Assembly (NCBI GenBank): GCA_025360665.1
Contig: JANYBU010000288.1
Coordinates: 1 to 64,000 of the forward strand
DNA from: Nitrospira sp.
GTDB lineage: Bacteria > Nitrospirota > Nitrospiria > Nitrospirales > Nitrospiraceae
Reading direction: 5' to 3'
Length of the DNA: 64,000 nt
Part shown: piece by piece, positions 51,175 to 59,778 of the stretch
Numbering within the stretch: the stretch's first letter is position 1
Layout of the letters: the number at the start of each line of letters is the position of its first letter
Made by a program: the position numbers and the translations under genes
Notes under the pieces: generated by a model
What the model was told of the DNA's origin: nothing
Databases searched by the model: none
Seen by the model: only the letters and a program-made list of their open reading frames with translations

Positions 51175-54051
51175 TTATGCAGCGGGCCTTCTGGCGTCGC
51201 GTTGGCGCCTGCGCTGCGCTTCCAGAATCCGAACAAGGCGAAGCACCGCAGCCTCAAGCTGGGTGTAGATCATCGGGGCATCGAGCAGCGTGCCGAGCCG
51301 TCCGAGTGCTTCCAACTGGCCGGCGGCCAAGACGACTTCCGGTGCGCAGAGATTCCCGGCGGTGCCTTTCAAGAGGTGGGCGGCTTCTTCGATGGCCCGT
51401 TGATCTCTACTGGCCAAGGTGGCGCGGATGTTCTCCAACATGGGCTGATAGCGCTGGAGAAACAGACCAATCAGCTGGTCCAACAGCTCCCGATCGCCGC
51501 CGATGTTTCGTAACATCGTGGCCCTATCAAAGATCACCGGGATGGCTTCAGCGCTATGCTCTGCGTTGGGGTGTGTGGCAATGCCGTCATCCGTGGCCTG
51601 CGAATGCCTGGATACCGGAATCCATCGATCGAGGATTCCTTTGAGGTCTTCTTTTCGTAGGGGCTTCGTTAAATAATCGTCCATACCGGCGGCGAGACAG
51701 CGCTCTCGATCTCCTTGCATGGCATTGGCCGTCAACGCGATGATCGGAATATGGCGTGCCAGGGTCGAGTCGGCTGCGGCAGATTCCTGAGCGGTTGCTT
51801 CACGCTGGCGAATGAGTCTGGTCGCCTCGAATCCATCGACGAGCGGCATCTGACAGTCCATCAGGACCACGGCATAGGAGCCACGGCCCAATGCGGCCAG
51901 CGCTTCTTGACCGTTTTCCACGACGTCCGATTGGTAGCCGAGTTTCTCTAACATGCGAACGGTCAGTTTCTGATTGATGAGATTGTCTTCAGCCACCAGG
52001 ACGCGCGGGGCCGACAGTGTTTCTGCGAGGGTATGCCGTGTGATGAGCAGGGGGGCAGGCGCGATAACCGCTCTTGGCTTCCCTTCATTCACAAGTCCTG
52101 ACAATCCCAGCACGGTTCTCAAACAGTTCGAGAGTTGATCGTGGCGGACTGGTTTGGTGAGATACGCGACGAATCCGGCTTGGCGCGCCAGTTCCGCATG
52201 CCCTCGCTGAACGAGTGAGGTGAGGATCACGAGACGGATGAGCGATCCAACAGGATGGGCCTTCAGTTCTTTGGCGAGTTGTAATCCATCCTTGCCTGGC
52301 ATCAACATATCGACGATGGCCACATCATAGAACAAGCCGTTCTCCGCTCGCTGCTCGATCAGCGCCATGGCTGCGGTGGCATCTGGGGCTTGATCGTCGA
52401 CCATGCCCCATCCTGTGACCAGGTGATGGACAATCATCCTGTTCGATTCATTGTCGTCTACGATTAGTACGCGACGTGCGGTCAAATCGGCCGACGGCAC
52501 GATGGCCAAGGGGGACGTCGTTTGTTTGAGGAAGTGAGCGGTGCACCAGAATGTGCTGCCGTGACCCGATCGACTGGTGATGCCGACGCTGCCGCCCATT
52601 TGTTCGGTGAGCTGTTTCGAAATCGCGAGCCCTAAACCGGTGCCCCCGTATTTGCGGGACGTCGAACTATCAGCTTGGGTAAACGGTTGGAAGAGGCGAG
52701 CCTGCACCTCCGGGGGGATACCGATGCCGCTATCGGTGACTTCGAACCGGATGACCACCGCGTCGGCCAAGTCCTTCTCTAGAAAGGCTTGAACCGTCAC
52801 GTCGCCCTTTTCAGTAAACTTGATCGCATTGCCGACGAAGTTCGTGAGAATCTGACGGAGTCGCCCCGGATCGCCGCGGAGACCGGTCGGTACGGACGCA
52901 TGCACCAGGCCGGTGATTTCCAGTCCTTTGGTCTGCGCCCGCTCCGCAAATTGACCCAAGACATTTTCCACCGTCGTGCGAAGATTGAAGTCGATACATT
53001 CCAGTTCCAGTTTGCCGGCTTCGATCTTGCCGTACTCAAGAATATCGTTAATCAAGTTCAGTAAGGCCTCGCCGCACTGTCGAATCGTTTCGATATAGGA
53101 TTGTTGTTCCTCCGAAGGCTCCGTATCCATCAATAAGTCCGTCATCCCAATGACTCCATTCATCGGCGTCCGCAACTCGTGGCTCACGGTCGCCAGGAAC
53201 GACGCCTTCACGCGAGCGGCATCCTGTGCTTCCTGGAGCGCCTGATCCAATTGACGGTTGTTGTTGCGAAGGTGCTCGGCTGCCCGGCACAGCTCCTCTT
53301 GGGCCGCCTTGACCTCGGTCATATCCACCGCATACCCTCGGACCAATTGATGAGAAGGGACTGGGCAGAAAATCCACGTGAAACTTGCCTGAGGTAAGCA
53401 GACGTCCTCCCCCCGTATTTCCTGTCCTGATTCGAGGCAGCGTTGAACGAGCAGCGACAGTTCACGAGGAACCACGGCGGGAAATCCATGGGTGTCGTAG
53501 CCAAACTGCTTCAGCAACTGCGTCATCGCAGGATTCGCATAGATGAGGCTCGCATCGGCGTCCAACTCGATAACAGGGGAAGGACTTTCTTCCGCCACGC
53601 GCACTAGGCGGTCGCGATCTTGCTGCAGCTCTCTCTCGTGAGTCAGGTCACGTATCATCAACACCCCACCGGTGTCTCCCTGTGTGTCCAGTGGGGCATA
53701 GGTCCATTCAACCGGATATGATTCGTGTGTGGGGCCTGTGAGCGTCGTCTGGGCTTTTTGTATGGGGAGACGATCGGGAAGGGACTCGTGAATGCGTGTC
53801 ACGATGTTGTGGCCGGATGTCCCAGGTCGCTGTCGCAATACTTCTTGGAGCGGTTTCGATGCGCAGAACTCAGCCGAGTGTCCCACGAGGCGGGCGGCTT
53901 CAGCGTTCACAGACAAGATGCGAAGCCGACTATCGAGCAGCACCATCCCGATCGGGAGCCTATCCAGCGTCGCATGGTTCAGAAAGTTCTGGAGCTTGGA
54001 TGATCTCGAAGGGCGAGATGCCCTGGTGCGAATCTTTGTTGGAGGTTTCAT
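51175..54051 (-). CDS. Hybrid sensor histidine kinase (PAS-PAS-HisKA-HATPase-REC-REC-Hpt)
   Basis: 958 residues, no membrane segment. Two PAS-like domains lie around residues 25-140 and 150-270 (LPIGMVLLDSRLRILSVNAE; SPVIELDADASLIYANPAMT). HisKA has FLATVSHELRTPMNGVIGM, and HATPase has FVGNAIKFTEKGD and YGGTGLGLAISKQL. Receiver 1 has LIVDDNESN and VDMLMPGKDG; receiver 2 has VAEDNLINQK and MDCQMPLVDG; the terminal Hpt has AAHLLKGTAGNL. It is a complete internal phosphorelay of BarA type with no output domain, so phosphate should pass to a separate regulator. Its start overlaps the stop of the upstream HD-GYP gene by 1 bp (TGATG), so it is co-translated with it. Confidence 0.93.
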   Translation of the reverse strand: MKPPTKIRTRASRPSRSSKLQNFLNHATLDRLPIGMVLLDSRLRILSVNAEAARLVGHSAEFCASKPLQEVLRQRPGTSGHNIVTRIHESLPDRLPIQKAQTTLTGPTHESYPVEWTYAPLDTQGDTGGVLMIRDLTHERELQQDRDRLVRVAEESPSPVIELDADASLIYANPAMTQLLKQFGYDTHGFPAVVPRELSLLVQRCLESGQEIRGEDVCLPQASFTWIFCPVPSHQLVRGYAVDMTEVKAAQEELCRAAEHLRNNNRQLDQALQEAQDAARVKASFLATVSHELRTPMNGVIGMTDLLMDTEPSEEQQSYIETIRQCGEALLNLINDILEYGKIEAGKLELECIDFNLRTTVENVLGQFAERAQTKGLEITGLVHASVPTGLRGDPGRLRQILTNFVGNAIKFTEKGDVTVQAFLEKDLADAVVIRFEVTDSGIGIPPEVQARLFQPFTQADSSTSRKYGGTGLGLAISKQLTEQMGGSVGITSRSGHGSTFWCTAHFLKQTTSPLAIVPSADLTARRVLIVDDNESNRMIVHHLVTGWGMVDDQAPDATAAMALIEQRAENGLFYDVAIVDMLMPGKDGLQLAKELKAHPVGSLIRLVILTSLVQRGHAELARQAGFVAYLTKPVRHDQLSNCLRTVLGLSGLVNEGKPRAVIAPAPLLITRHTLAETLSAPRVLVAEDNLINQKLTVRMLEKLGYQSDVVENGQEALAALGRGSYAVVLMDCQMPLVDGFEATRLIRQREATAQESAAADSTLARHIPIIALTANAMQGDRERCLAAGMDDYLTKPLRKEDLKGILDRWIPVSRHSQATDDGIATHPNAEHSAEAIPVIFDRATMLRNIGGDRELLDQLIGLFLQRYQPMLENIRATLASRDQRAIEEAAHLLKGTAGNLCAPEVVLAAGQLEALGRLGTLLDAPMIYTQLEAAVLRLVRILEAQRRRQRDARRPAA

Positions 54052-55391
54052 CAGGCCGCCTCCTCGTGAATACCGTCAAGAAACATGGCCACATTCACTC
54101 GTTCATGAACGGGATCCAGCACCTTCGTGATGGTTCGCATTGAAGCCCCTGTTGCCTGGGCTCCAAGATCGACGCGAATCGGCGTGAGATACGATCCCCC
54201 CTGTGGCCCAGTGATCACTTTCACGACCGGCTTGAGCCGCTGCGTGTGATTCATCCCCACGACCACCGCCTGTTCTGCCGTGTTCAACAGGACTAGACTG
54301 CCGATCGGATACACGCCAAGACTGCCAATCATGGCTTGGATCAAATCCTTTGCATACTGCCCTGTATCCCCAAGACGAAACAGCTGTCGGATAGCATCAT
54401 GCGGCAGCATCGCCGGACGCCCTCCACGGCGGCTCACCATGCCGTCATAGGCGTCTACCAGGCCGACCAGTTGTGACAAGACTGAGAGGGAGTCTCCCTG
54501 GAGCTTGTGCGGGAACCCGCTCCCATTGCTGCACTCATGATGTTCCGCGACAATTCGAACGACTGCCTTACGGTCCTCTTTTGCCTCCCGTAAGATCGCC
54601 AGTCCCAGTACTGGATGCTGTTGCATGAGCGTGCGCTCTTGCTCCGTGAGATCATGGCTTTTACGGTACAGATTCCGCGGCAATCGGATATAGCCGATGT
54701 CGTGCAGCAACGCGCCGGCGCCGAGCGCTTCCAGCTTTCCCTCCGCAACCCCATAGGCATGCGCCACAATGAGCGAGAGGGTACAGACATCGAGTGCGTG
54801 TGAGGCCAACGTGCGATCGAACCGCTTCATCTTTTGGAGAGAGAGAAGACTGAGCATGGCGGCGCCATCATCCAGCACACGGGAGAGTACATTCGTGACG
54901 ACCATTCGCAACGTATCTGGGCGAGGTACGATGCCCGCTTCTAACTCTTCAAACATGCGCTCCATCGAACAGGTCGCTTCTGTGTAGGTCGCTTGGGCGG
55001 CCGCGGCATGCATCTGTGCGTTCGACGGCGAAGGCGCCTCTTCCTGCGTGACAGGCTGCTGCCGCTGCGCTGTTGTTCTCTCTGCGCTGTAGGCTGGCTG
55101 AGGAGCCTCTTCTGACAAGGCCGGCTTCACCTCCAGGCTTGGTTGGGGGGTGGCGGCTGCGTCCTGAGCGCTCGACGATGGCGGCGTGTCGCCTGACGGG
55201 ACTGGCTCGACATCGAAACCTTGGCTAGGGTCGATCTTCACCTCTTTGATGCCATGTCGTCGGAGGAGATCAATGTCCTCCTGGTGGCGGATGAGGCGTT
55301 TATGGAAGAGGAAGGGGGTCCGATGCCAAGGCAGGTCCACCTCAACCATGAACATCCCCGGTCTGAGTTGATCGATCGTGATCGTTTTCAT
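54051..55391 (-). CDS. HD-GYP domain c-di-GMP phosphodiesterase
   Basis: 446 residues. An N-terminal DUF3391-like domain (MKTITIDQLRPGMFMVEVDL) is followed by a Pro/Ala/Gln-rich linker (65-130). The HD-GYP domain has the metal-binding HDIG at 230-233 (GALLHDIGYIRLP), EHHECSNG, and GSGFP (290-294) where GYP is usual, so the substrate loop deviates by Tyr to Phe. A C-terminal tail with PIGSLVLLNTAEQAVVV is typical of this subfamily. It would hydrolyse c-di-GMP in the cytosol. First gene of an operon with the hybrid kinase, with a sigma-28-like site about 100 bp upstream. Confidence 0.9.
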   Translation of the reverse strand: MKTITIDQLRPGMFMVEVDLPWHRTPFLFHKRLIRHQEDIDLLRRHGIKEVKIDPSQGFDVEPVPSGDTPPSSSAQDAAATPQPSLEVKPALSEEAPQPAYSAERTTAQRQQPVTQEEAPSPSNAQMHAAAAQATYTEATCSMERMFEELEAGIVPRPDTLRMVVTNVLSRVLDDGAAMLSLLSLQKMKRFDRTLASHALDVCTLSLIVAHAYGVAEGKLEALGAGALLHDIGYIRLPRNLYRKSHDLTEQERTLMQQHPVLGLAILREAKEDRKAVVRIVAEHHECSNGSGFPHKLQGDSLSVLSQLVGLVDAYDGMVSRRGGRPAMLPHDAIRQLFRLGDTGQYAKDLIQAMIGSLGVYPIGSLVLLNTAEQAVVVGMNHTQRLKPVVKVITGPQGGSYLTPIRVDLGAQATGASMRTITKVLDPVHERVNVAMFLDGIHEEAA

Positions 55392-55489
55392 GTGTCGTAT
55401 CTATGATGCCGAACGATGTGTGCGTATAGGACTGCTGAACAGACTGATTGCATGACCCTCCCGTGAGAGCGAGAGTCCTGCTCACTGTG

Positions 55490-55517
55490 CTATCGGGATA
55501 AATAGGGCAGAACTTGA
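55490..55517 (-). promoter_or_regulatory. Sigma-28-like promoter for HD-GYP/hybrid kinase operon
   Basis: Minus strand: TCAAGTTC, 12 nt, CCCGATAG. Spacing is one longer than standard, as in the flgM site. It lies about 100 bp upstream of the HD-GYP start and back-to-back with the plus-strand site at 55586. Confidence 0.5.
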
Positions 55518-55585
55518 CCCAATTGAAGGGGATTCCAGCTCAACGTGCTGTGCTGGTTACCGTGACGCCGGCCCATCGTATCACC

Positions 55586-55612
55586 TCAAGATTCTCATCT
55601 CGGCACCGATAG
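55586..55612 (+). promoter_or_regulatory. Sigma-28 promoter for second HD-GYP gene and PilZ gene
   Basis: TCAAGATT, 11 nt, ACCGATAG, canonical spacing, about 69 bp before ATG 55681. Confidence 0.6.
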
Positions 55613-55680
55613 AGTTCATCAGAACCCGTTGCTCTTTGATGAGACTCGGTGCCGCCGCTGTCCCGCATCCTCAGAGGACC

Positions 55681-56911
55681 ATGCGAAACATGCGAAAACG
55701 GATTTCCATTGATCAGCTGAAAATCGGCATGAAGGTCGAGAAACTCGACCGCTCCTGGTTGGCTACGCCGTTCTTGCGTCATAAGTTCACGATTACGTCC
55801 TCAGAACAAATCGAGCAACTGCACGCCAGCGGTGTCCAACTACTTGATGTCGATGCTGACGACGCATACCAGGACTCCGGCTCGTTCATACCAGCTATGG
55901 CAGCGGAGACTGAAACCCCTCAGCCGGCATCTCTACCCCTGGAGCCCGAACCGTCAGCCACCCGTTTGCCGAAGAGCTGCCCGCAGCACAACAGGCCTAC
56001 AAGAGCGCTAAATTGATCATTCAACAGGCCATGGAAGACATCCGGATGGGTCGCGCGCTGAACATGGAGGCGGTCAGTGAAGTTGTCGGGAGCATGGCTG
56101 ACAGCATCCTGCGCAGCCCTGACGCGCTCACCAGTCTGACGCGCCTCAAACAGTTCGACGAATACACCTTTTTTCACTCCGTCAACACCTCCATCCTGGC
56201 ACTCTCGGTCGGGAGACATCTCGGGTATAGGCGCGCGCCACTGCTTCAGCTGGGAACCGGCATGTTGTTGCACGACATCGGTAAAACGCAAATCCCGATC
56301 GAGATTCTGAACAAGCTGGGGCGCTACGAGGCCGACGAGTTCGAGATCATGAAGCAACATGTCCTACGCGGGGCGGAGATCCTGTCGCACACCACCGGCC
56401 TCACCGATATGTTTCTGAAGCCCACCCTGGAGCATCATGAGCGGGTTGACGGGACTGGGTACCCCCATCAACGATCCAGAACAGACCTCAGTCAGTTTGG
56501 CCGTATTGCCGCCATTGTGGACATTTATGATGCCGTGACGAGCGACCGTTGTTATCACAAAGGGAAAACACCGCACGATACCCTTCAGATTCTCTATCAA
56601 TTGGGTACTCGGGGCCATGTGGACGGAGAGCTGGTCCAACAGTTCGTGCAGGTCGTGGGGGTCTATCCCGTCGGTTCATGTGTCTCGCTCAATACGGGCG
56701 AGAGGGCGATCGTGAAGCAAGTCAATCACCACGCTCCACTACAACCCCTGGTCGTGCTGATCACGGATGAAGAGGAGCACGTGCGATCTAGCCCCGCGAC
56801 CTCGACCTCGCCGCGCAGCTCCAAAAACCGAATCGGACAATCGCGTCGATTCTTGATCCAACCACCTTGGGGGTCAATCCTTGCCACTATCTTGATAAGG
56901 ACGCCACATGA
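55681..56911 (+). pseudogene. HD-GYP phosphodiesterase gene interrupted by two single-base frameshifts
   Basis: Three frames join into one DUF3391-HD-GYP protein. Part 1 (55681 to about 55963) begins RKRISIDQLKIGMKVEKLDR. Part 2 continues from PFAEELPAAQQAYKSAKL through GMLLHDIGKTQIP and ERVDGTGYPHQ (intact HD and GYP motifs). Part 3 resumes at PRDLDLAAQLQKPNRTIASI and ends HYLDKDAT at TGA 56909-56911, overlapping the PilZ start. Adding one C to the run at 55961-55963 and one C to the run at 56793-56796 restores a single frame. Both shifts are in C-runs and in the same direction, so either the gene is decaying or the assembly has homopolymer errors. If intact, it is a second c-di-GMP hydrolase beside the one at 54051. 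Confidence 0.75.
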
Positions 56912-57651
56912 CGGAACCAGAGTATGCCCCCGCACGTTCGTCGATTCTCATGGTCGGACTACCGCTCCAGCTGGTGATCGGGTCCGGCCAAGGCAAAGTG
57001 AACTGTGGATCCACATTGCTGGGCTGGAAAGAGAGGGCCTGGCTGATTTGTGAATGGCCGTTTCATTTCGGGCAAGCCGTCCCCTGCGAAGCGGGCACTC
57101 GGTGTCTCGTTCGCTATCTGGTAGACGGTAAGCTCATCGGCTATGAAAGCGAAGTCTGCACCACCCAGACTTCTCCTGTCCCACTCCTGTATCTTGCGTT
57201 TCCGAAGACCGTCGAAGAAATCCACCTCCGTAAACATGTGCGCGTCCCCAGCAATGAGCCGCTACTCCTGATACGTGTCGATGGGAGGGGGGCGGTCTGT
57301 GTCGATTCGAAGGGGGTTTCGACGATGGGCGGCCTCGTCCAGGACCTCAGTGTGGCTGGGTGTCGAGTGGTGTTTCAGCAATCGCGTCTCATCTTCCTCC
57401 TGGGCTCCACCGTCCACCTGGAATTCGAGTTGATCGGAATCGGGCACGTGAGCAATCTCACCGGCGTGATCAAGAACGTGGCTGAACATGAGAATACGAA
57501 ATCCATCGGCATCGAGTTTTGCTTCGATGGGAAGGAGTGCATCGAGTATCGCGGATGGGGAGGTAGCGTACAGAAAGCCATTGAGCATGCCGTGCTGCAA
57601 AAGCAGCATACGCTCGACATGGCGCCCGATACGGTATCTGAATCACCCTAA
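56908..57651 (+). CDS. PilZ-domain c-di-GMP receptor, YcgR-like flagellar brake
   Basis: 247 residues. The N-terminal half resembles the YcgR flagellar-brake domain (LPLQLVIGSGQGKVNCGSTL). The C-terminal PilZ barrel has the c-di-GMP motif RxxxR at Arg108/Arg112 (HLRKHVRVPS) and DxSxxG near Asp148 (VQDLSVAGCRVVF). In other bacteria YcgR-type proteins act on FliG/FliM or MotA to slow the motor when c-di-GMP is high. ATG 56908 has AAGGA 7 nt upstream and overlaps the restored HD-GYP end, so hydrolase and receptor share an operon. Confidence 0.87.
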   Translation: MTEPEYAPARSSILMVGLPLQLVIGSGQGKVNCGSTLLGWKERAWLICEWPFHFGQAVPCEAGTRCLVRYLVDGKLIGYESEVCTTQTSPVPLLYLAFPKTVEEIHLRKHVRVPSNEPLLLIRVDGRGAVCVDSKGVSTMGGLVQDLSVAGCRVVFQQSRLIFLLGSTVHLEFELIGIGHVSNLTGVIKNVAEHENTKSIGIEFCFDGKECIEYRGWGGSVQKAIEHAVLQKQHTLDMAPDTVSESP

Positions 57652-57683
57652 CCTGAGTTCGGCAGCCTGGGAAGCTCGTCATC

Positions 57684-57802
57684 CGTGAAGCGTCGTTCCG
57701 TTCGTCGCCGTCGGTTTCGGGCTTGGAGTTTCCAGTTCCGAGTTTCAAGTTGTCGTGAAACAGCCTCTGAAACTCGGAACTTGCAACATGAAACGCTTCA
57801 CG
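57684..57802. repeat. Long palindromic element after the PilZ gene
   Basis: Terminal arms CGTGAAGCGT (57684-57693) and ACGCTTCACG (57793-57802). Inner perfect 14-bp arms are AGTTCCGAGTTTCA (57734-57747) and TGAAACTCGGAACT (57768-57781). The ends are the same as those of the 51.1 kb element. Located just downstream of a transcription unit. Confidence 0.75.
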
Positions 57803-58036
57803 TAGTTCCAGTTTCCCCGTGCGCCCCCTCGCCCGATCGCCGCATGTCCCGGAATCATCTTGCCCGCTGACCGGAAATTTTTGCCTGGCAAGGCCAGCGT
57901 ACAGCCGGCTATTCCGACAAAACCCCCGTCATCCACGCTGCCACAGGCTTCTGCCTGCGGCACGCGAATTGAACTCCGCGACATGTCTCTGGGCCGTGTT
58001 ATTCGGGTGGTGACGAACCAAGATCATACCGGGCGC
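57803..58036. other. Intergenic region before the glycosylation cassette promoter
   Basis: About 230 bp without recognisable gene, RNA or strong hairpin; it separates the palindromic element from the sigma-28 promoter. Confidence 0.4.
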
Positions 58037-58063
58037 TCAAGTTTTTTTCAGGCTTGTCGATAG
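58037..58063 (+). promoter_or_regulatory. Sigma-28 promoter of the putative glycosylation cassette
   Basis: TCAAGTTT, 11 nt, GTCGATAG, 31 bp before the first start codon. It matches the other FliA-like sites of the window. Confidence 0.65.
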
Positions 58064-58093
58064 AGTAATTACTCACTGTATGAATGGTGGCCC

Positions 58094-58705
58094 TTGGCGA
58101 AAACCGTACAGAACTTTTACAGACCAACCCCCGCGAGGCGTGAACTGCTGGCATTGCGGTCATTGGCTGAAATCGAACAGATCAGCCAGCACGAACTCGG
58201 CAGACAAATCGGGGTCAGCAGTGCCATGGCGCATAACTACGTACAAGCCTTGGTGGACCAGGGCTATGTCATGACGAGCGGCGAGACGAATCGGACTATG
58301 CGATACCTCGTGACGGCCACAGGGCGAAGGCGCTTGGCTACGCTGATGCAGGAGTACGCGAGTGAAATCGCGCGCATGTATTCAATCGCCAAGACCGAAG
58401 TGGAAAAGCGGCTCCACCAACTGTGGAAAGAAGGGATCCAGGCGATCGTGGTCTTCGGGGCAGCGGAGACGGGTGAGTTGATCTATAGCGCCGTGAAAGC
58501 CACTCCCATGCGTATCGTCGGCTGGGTCGATAACGATGTTGCGAAACATCAGCAACGATTCGGATACCTGACCGTGTGCCCACCCGACACCATTGAATCT
58601 TGTCGCCCGGACGCGGTGCTCATTGCCTCCTCCGGCAAGACGGAGGACATCCATCGGCAGCTGCGCCATCTTTCGAAGAAAGGGATCGCCGTTGTCACCC
58701 TCTAA
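58094..58705 (+). CDS. Winged-helix DNA-binding protein fused to Rossmann/PglD-N-like domain
   Basis: 203 residues. An N-terminal MarR-like winged helix (about 15-90: LRSLAEIEQISQHELGRQIG, SSAMAHNYVQALVDQGYV) precedes a short coiled segment. The C-terminal Rossmann-like domain (about 115-203) has AIVVFGAAETGELIYSAV and GWVDNDVAKHQQRFGYL, like the nucleotide-sugar-binding N domain of PglD or CoA-binding folds. It starts at TTG 58094; no strong ribosome site is seen. First gene of the cassette and directly under a FliA-like promoter. A regulator sensing a nucleotide sugar is a reasonable guess, not shown. Confidence 0.7.
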   Translation: MAKTVQNFYRPTPARRELLALRSLAEIEQISQHELGRQIGVSSAMAHNYVQALVDQGYVMTSGETNRTMRYLVTATGRRRLATLMQEYASEIARMYSIAKTEVEKRLHQLWKEGIQAIVVFGAAETGELIYSAVKATPMRIVGWVDNDVAKHQQRFGYLTVCPPDTIESCRPDAVLIASSGKTEDIHRQLRHLSKKGIAVVTL

Positions 58706-59759
58706 GTGTGCCACACCGCCATATCGGGCAGGGGTCGTCGGGTTAGGCCAGATTGGCAATCTGTTCGATGAGGATCCCAAACGCGAGGAGATCTGGACCC
58801 ATACGGGAGCCTACTTAGCGTTGCCCAATGTCACCCTAACAGCCGGAGCCGATTCAGATGAGGATCGTCGTCGCCGATTCCTCTCTCGCAGCGTCACTGC
58901 GAGCGCCTACGTGGACTACCGGTCTATGCTGCAAGCCGAGAACCTCCAGGTTGTGAGCATCTGTGCGCCGACCGCGCTGCATCACGAGATGGTTCTTGCC
59001 GGCGTGCGCGCCGGAGTCTGCGCAATCTTCTGCGAAAAGCCGCTGGCGTCGACGCCGGAACAGGCGGCAGAGATGGTCGAGGCCTGTCAGGCAGCCGGCG
59101 TGCTATTGGCTGTCAACCATACGCGGCGTTGGGAGCCTATTTATGTCCGGGCCAAACAGCTTCTGGCAGAAGGCGCGATCGGTCGCCTTGAAGCGATCGT
59201 CGGCTACTATCCGGGGAAAGTCTTCACGATGGGCACACACCTCTTCGACCTCATGCGGTTCTTCGGGGGGGACGTCCAATGGGTCTGTGGCCAGTCGCCC
59301 GATCCTCGGCTGGCGTCAGATGAAGAAGGAAGCCTGTCCGGACAAATGCAGTTCCGCTCCGGCGCCACGGGATGCATCGTCGCAGGGTGGGACCGGACCA
59401 ACCATGTGTTCGAACTGGATCTCTTCGGCAGTGCCGGGCGGTTGCGTCTCTCCGGAGATGGAGCCGCCATGAACCTCTGTCGATTCGAGGAGAGTCCACG
59501 CTACTCCGGTTATCGAGAGCTTGCGTCGGACGACGAGATCGGACGGTTCAGCCGCGAGGGGCAACCCCCGGTCAGCCGTCTTGTGACTGCGATGCGCGAC
59601 GTCATCGATTGTATCGGCAGCGGGAAGCAGCCAGCCTGCAGCGGGCAAGATGGTCTCGCGGCGGTGGACATTGCCTGCGCGCTCTGCGAGTCGGTCAAGC
59701 ACGGCAACAGTCGAGTGGCGCTGCCTCTCGTGGCATCATTATCGACATGTCAAATCTAA
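58692..59759 (+). CDS. Gfo/Idh/MocA-family sugar oxidoreductase
   Basis: 355 residues from TTG 58692, which has AAAGGGA 6 nt upstream; the longer frame runs deep into the previous gene. Rossmann motif AGVVGLGQIGN, the GFO_IDH signature around ISICAPTALHHE-like VSICAPTALHHEMVLAGVRA, catalytic FCEKPLAS, and VNHTRRWEPIYVRAKQLLAE. It would oxidise a (nucleotide-)sugar with NAD(P), providing the keto-sugar for the aminotransferase next door. Overlaps the previous gene by 14 bp. Confidence 0.87.
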   Translation: MSPSKCATPPYRAGVVGLGQIGNLFDEDPKREEIWTHTGAYLALPNVTLTAGADSDEDRRRRFLSRSVTASAYVDYRSMLQAENLQVVSICAPTALHHEMVLAGVRAGVCAIFCEKPLASTPEQAAEMVEACQAAGVLLAVNHTRRWEPIYVRAKQLLAEGAIGRLEAIVGYYPGKVFTMGTHLFDLMRFFGGDVQWVCGQSPDPRLASDEEGSLSGQMQFRSGATGCIVAGWDRTNHVFELDLFGSAGRLRLSGDGAAMNLCRFEESPRYSGYRELASDDEIGRFSREGQPPVSRLVTAMRDVIDCIGSGKQPACSGQDGLAAVDIACALCESVKHGNSRVALPLVASLSTCQI

Positions 59760-59778
59760 ACAGAAGGAGGGTAGGCGA

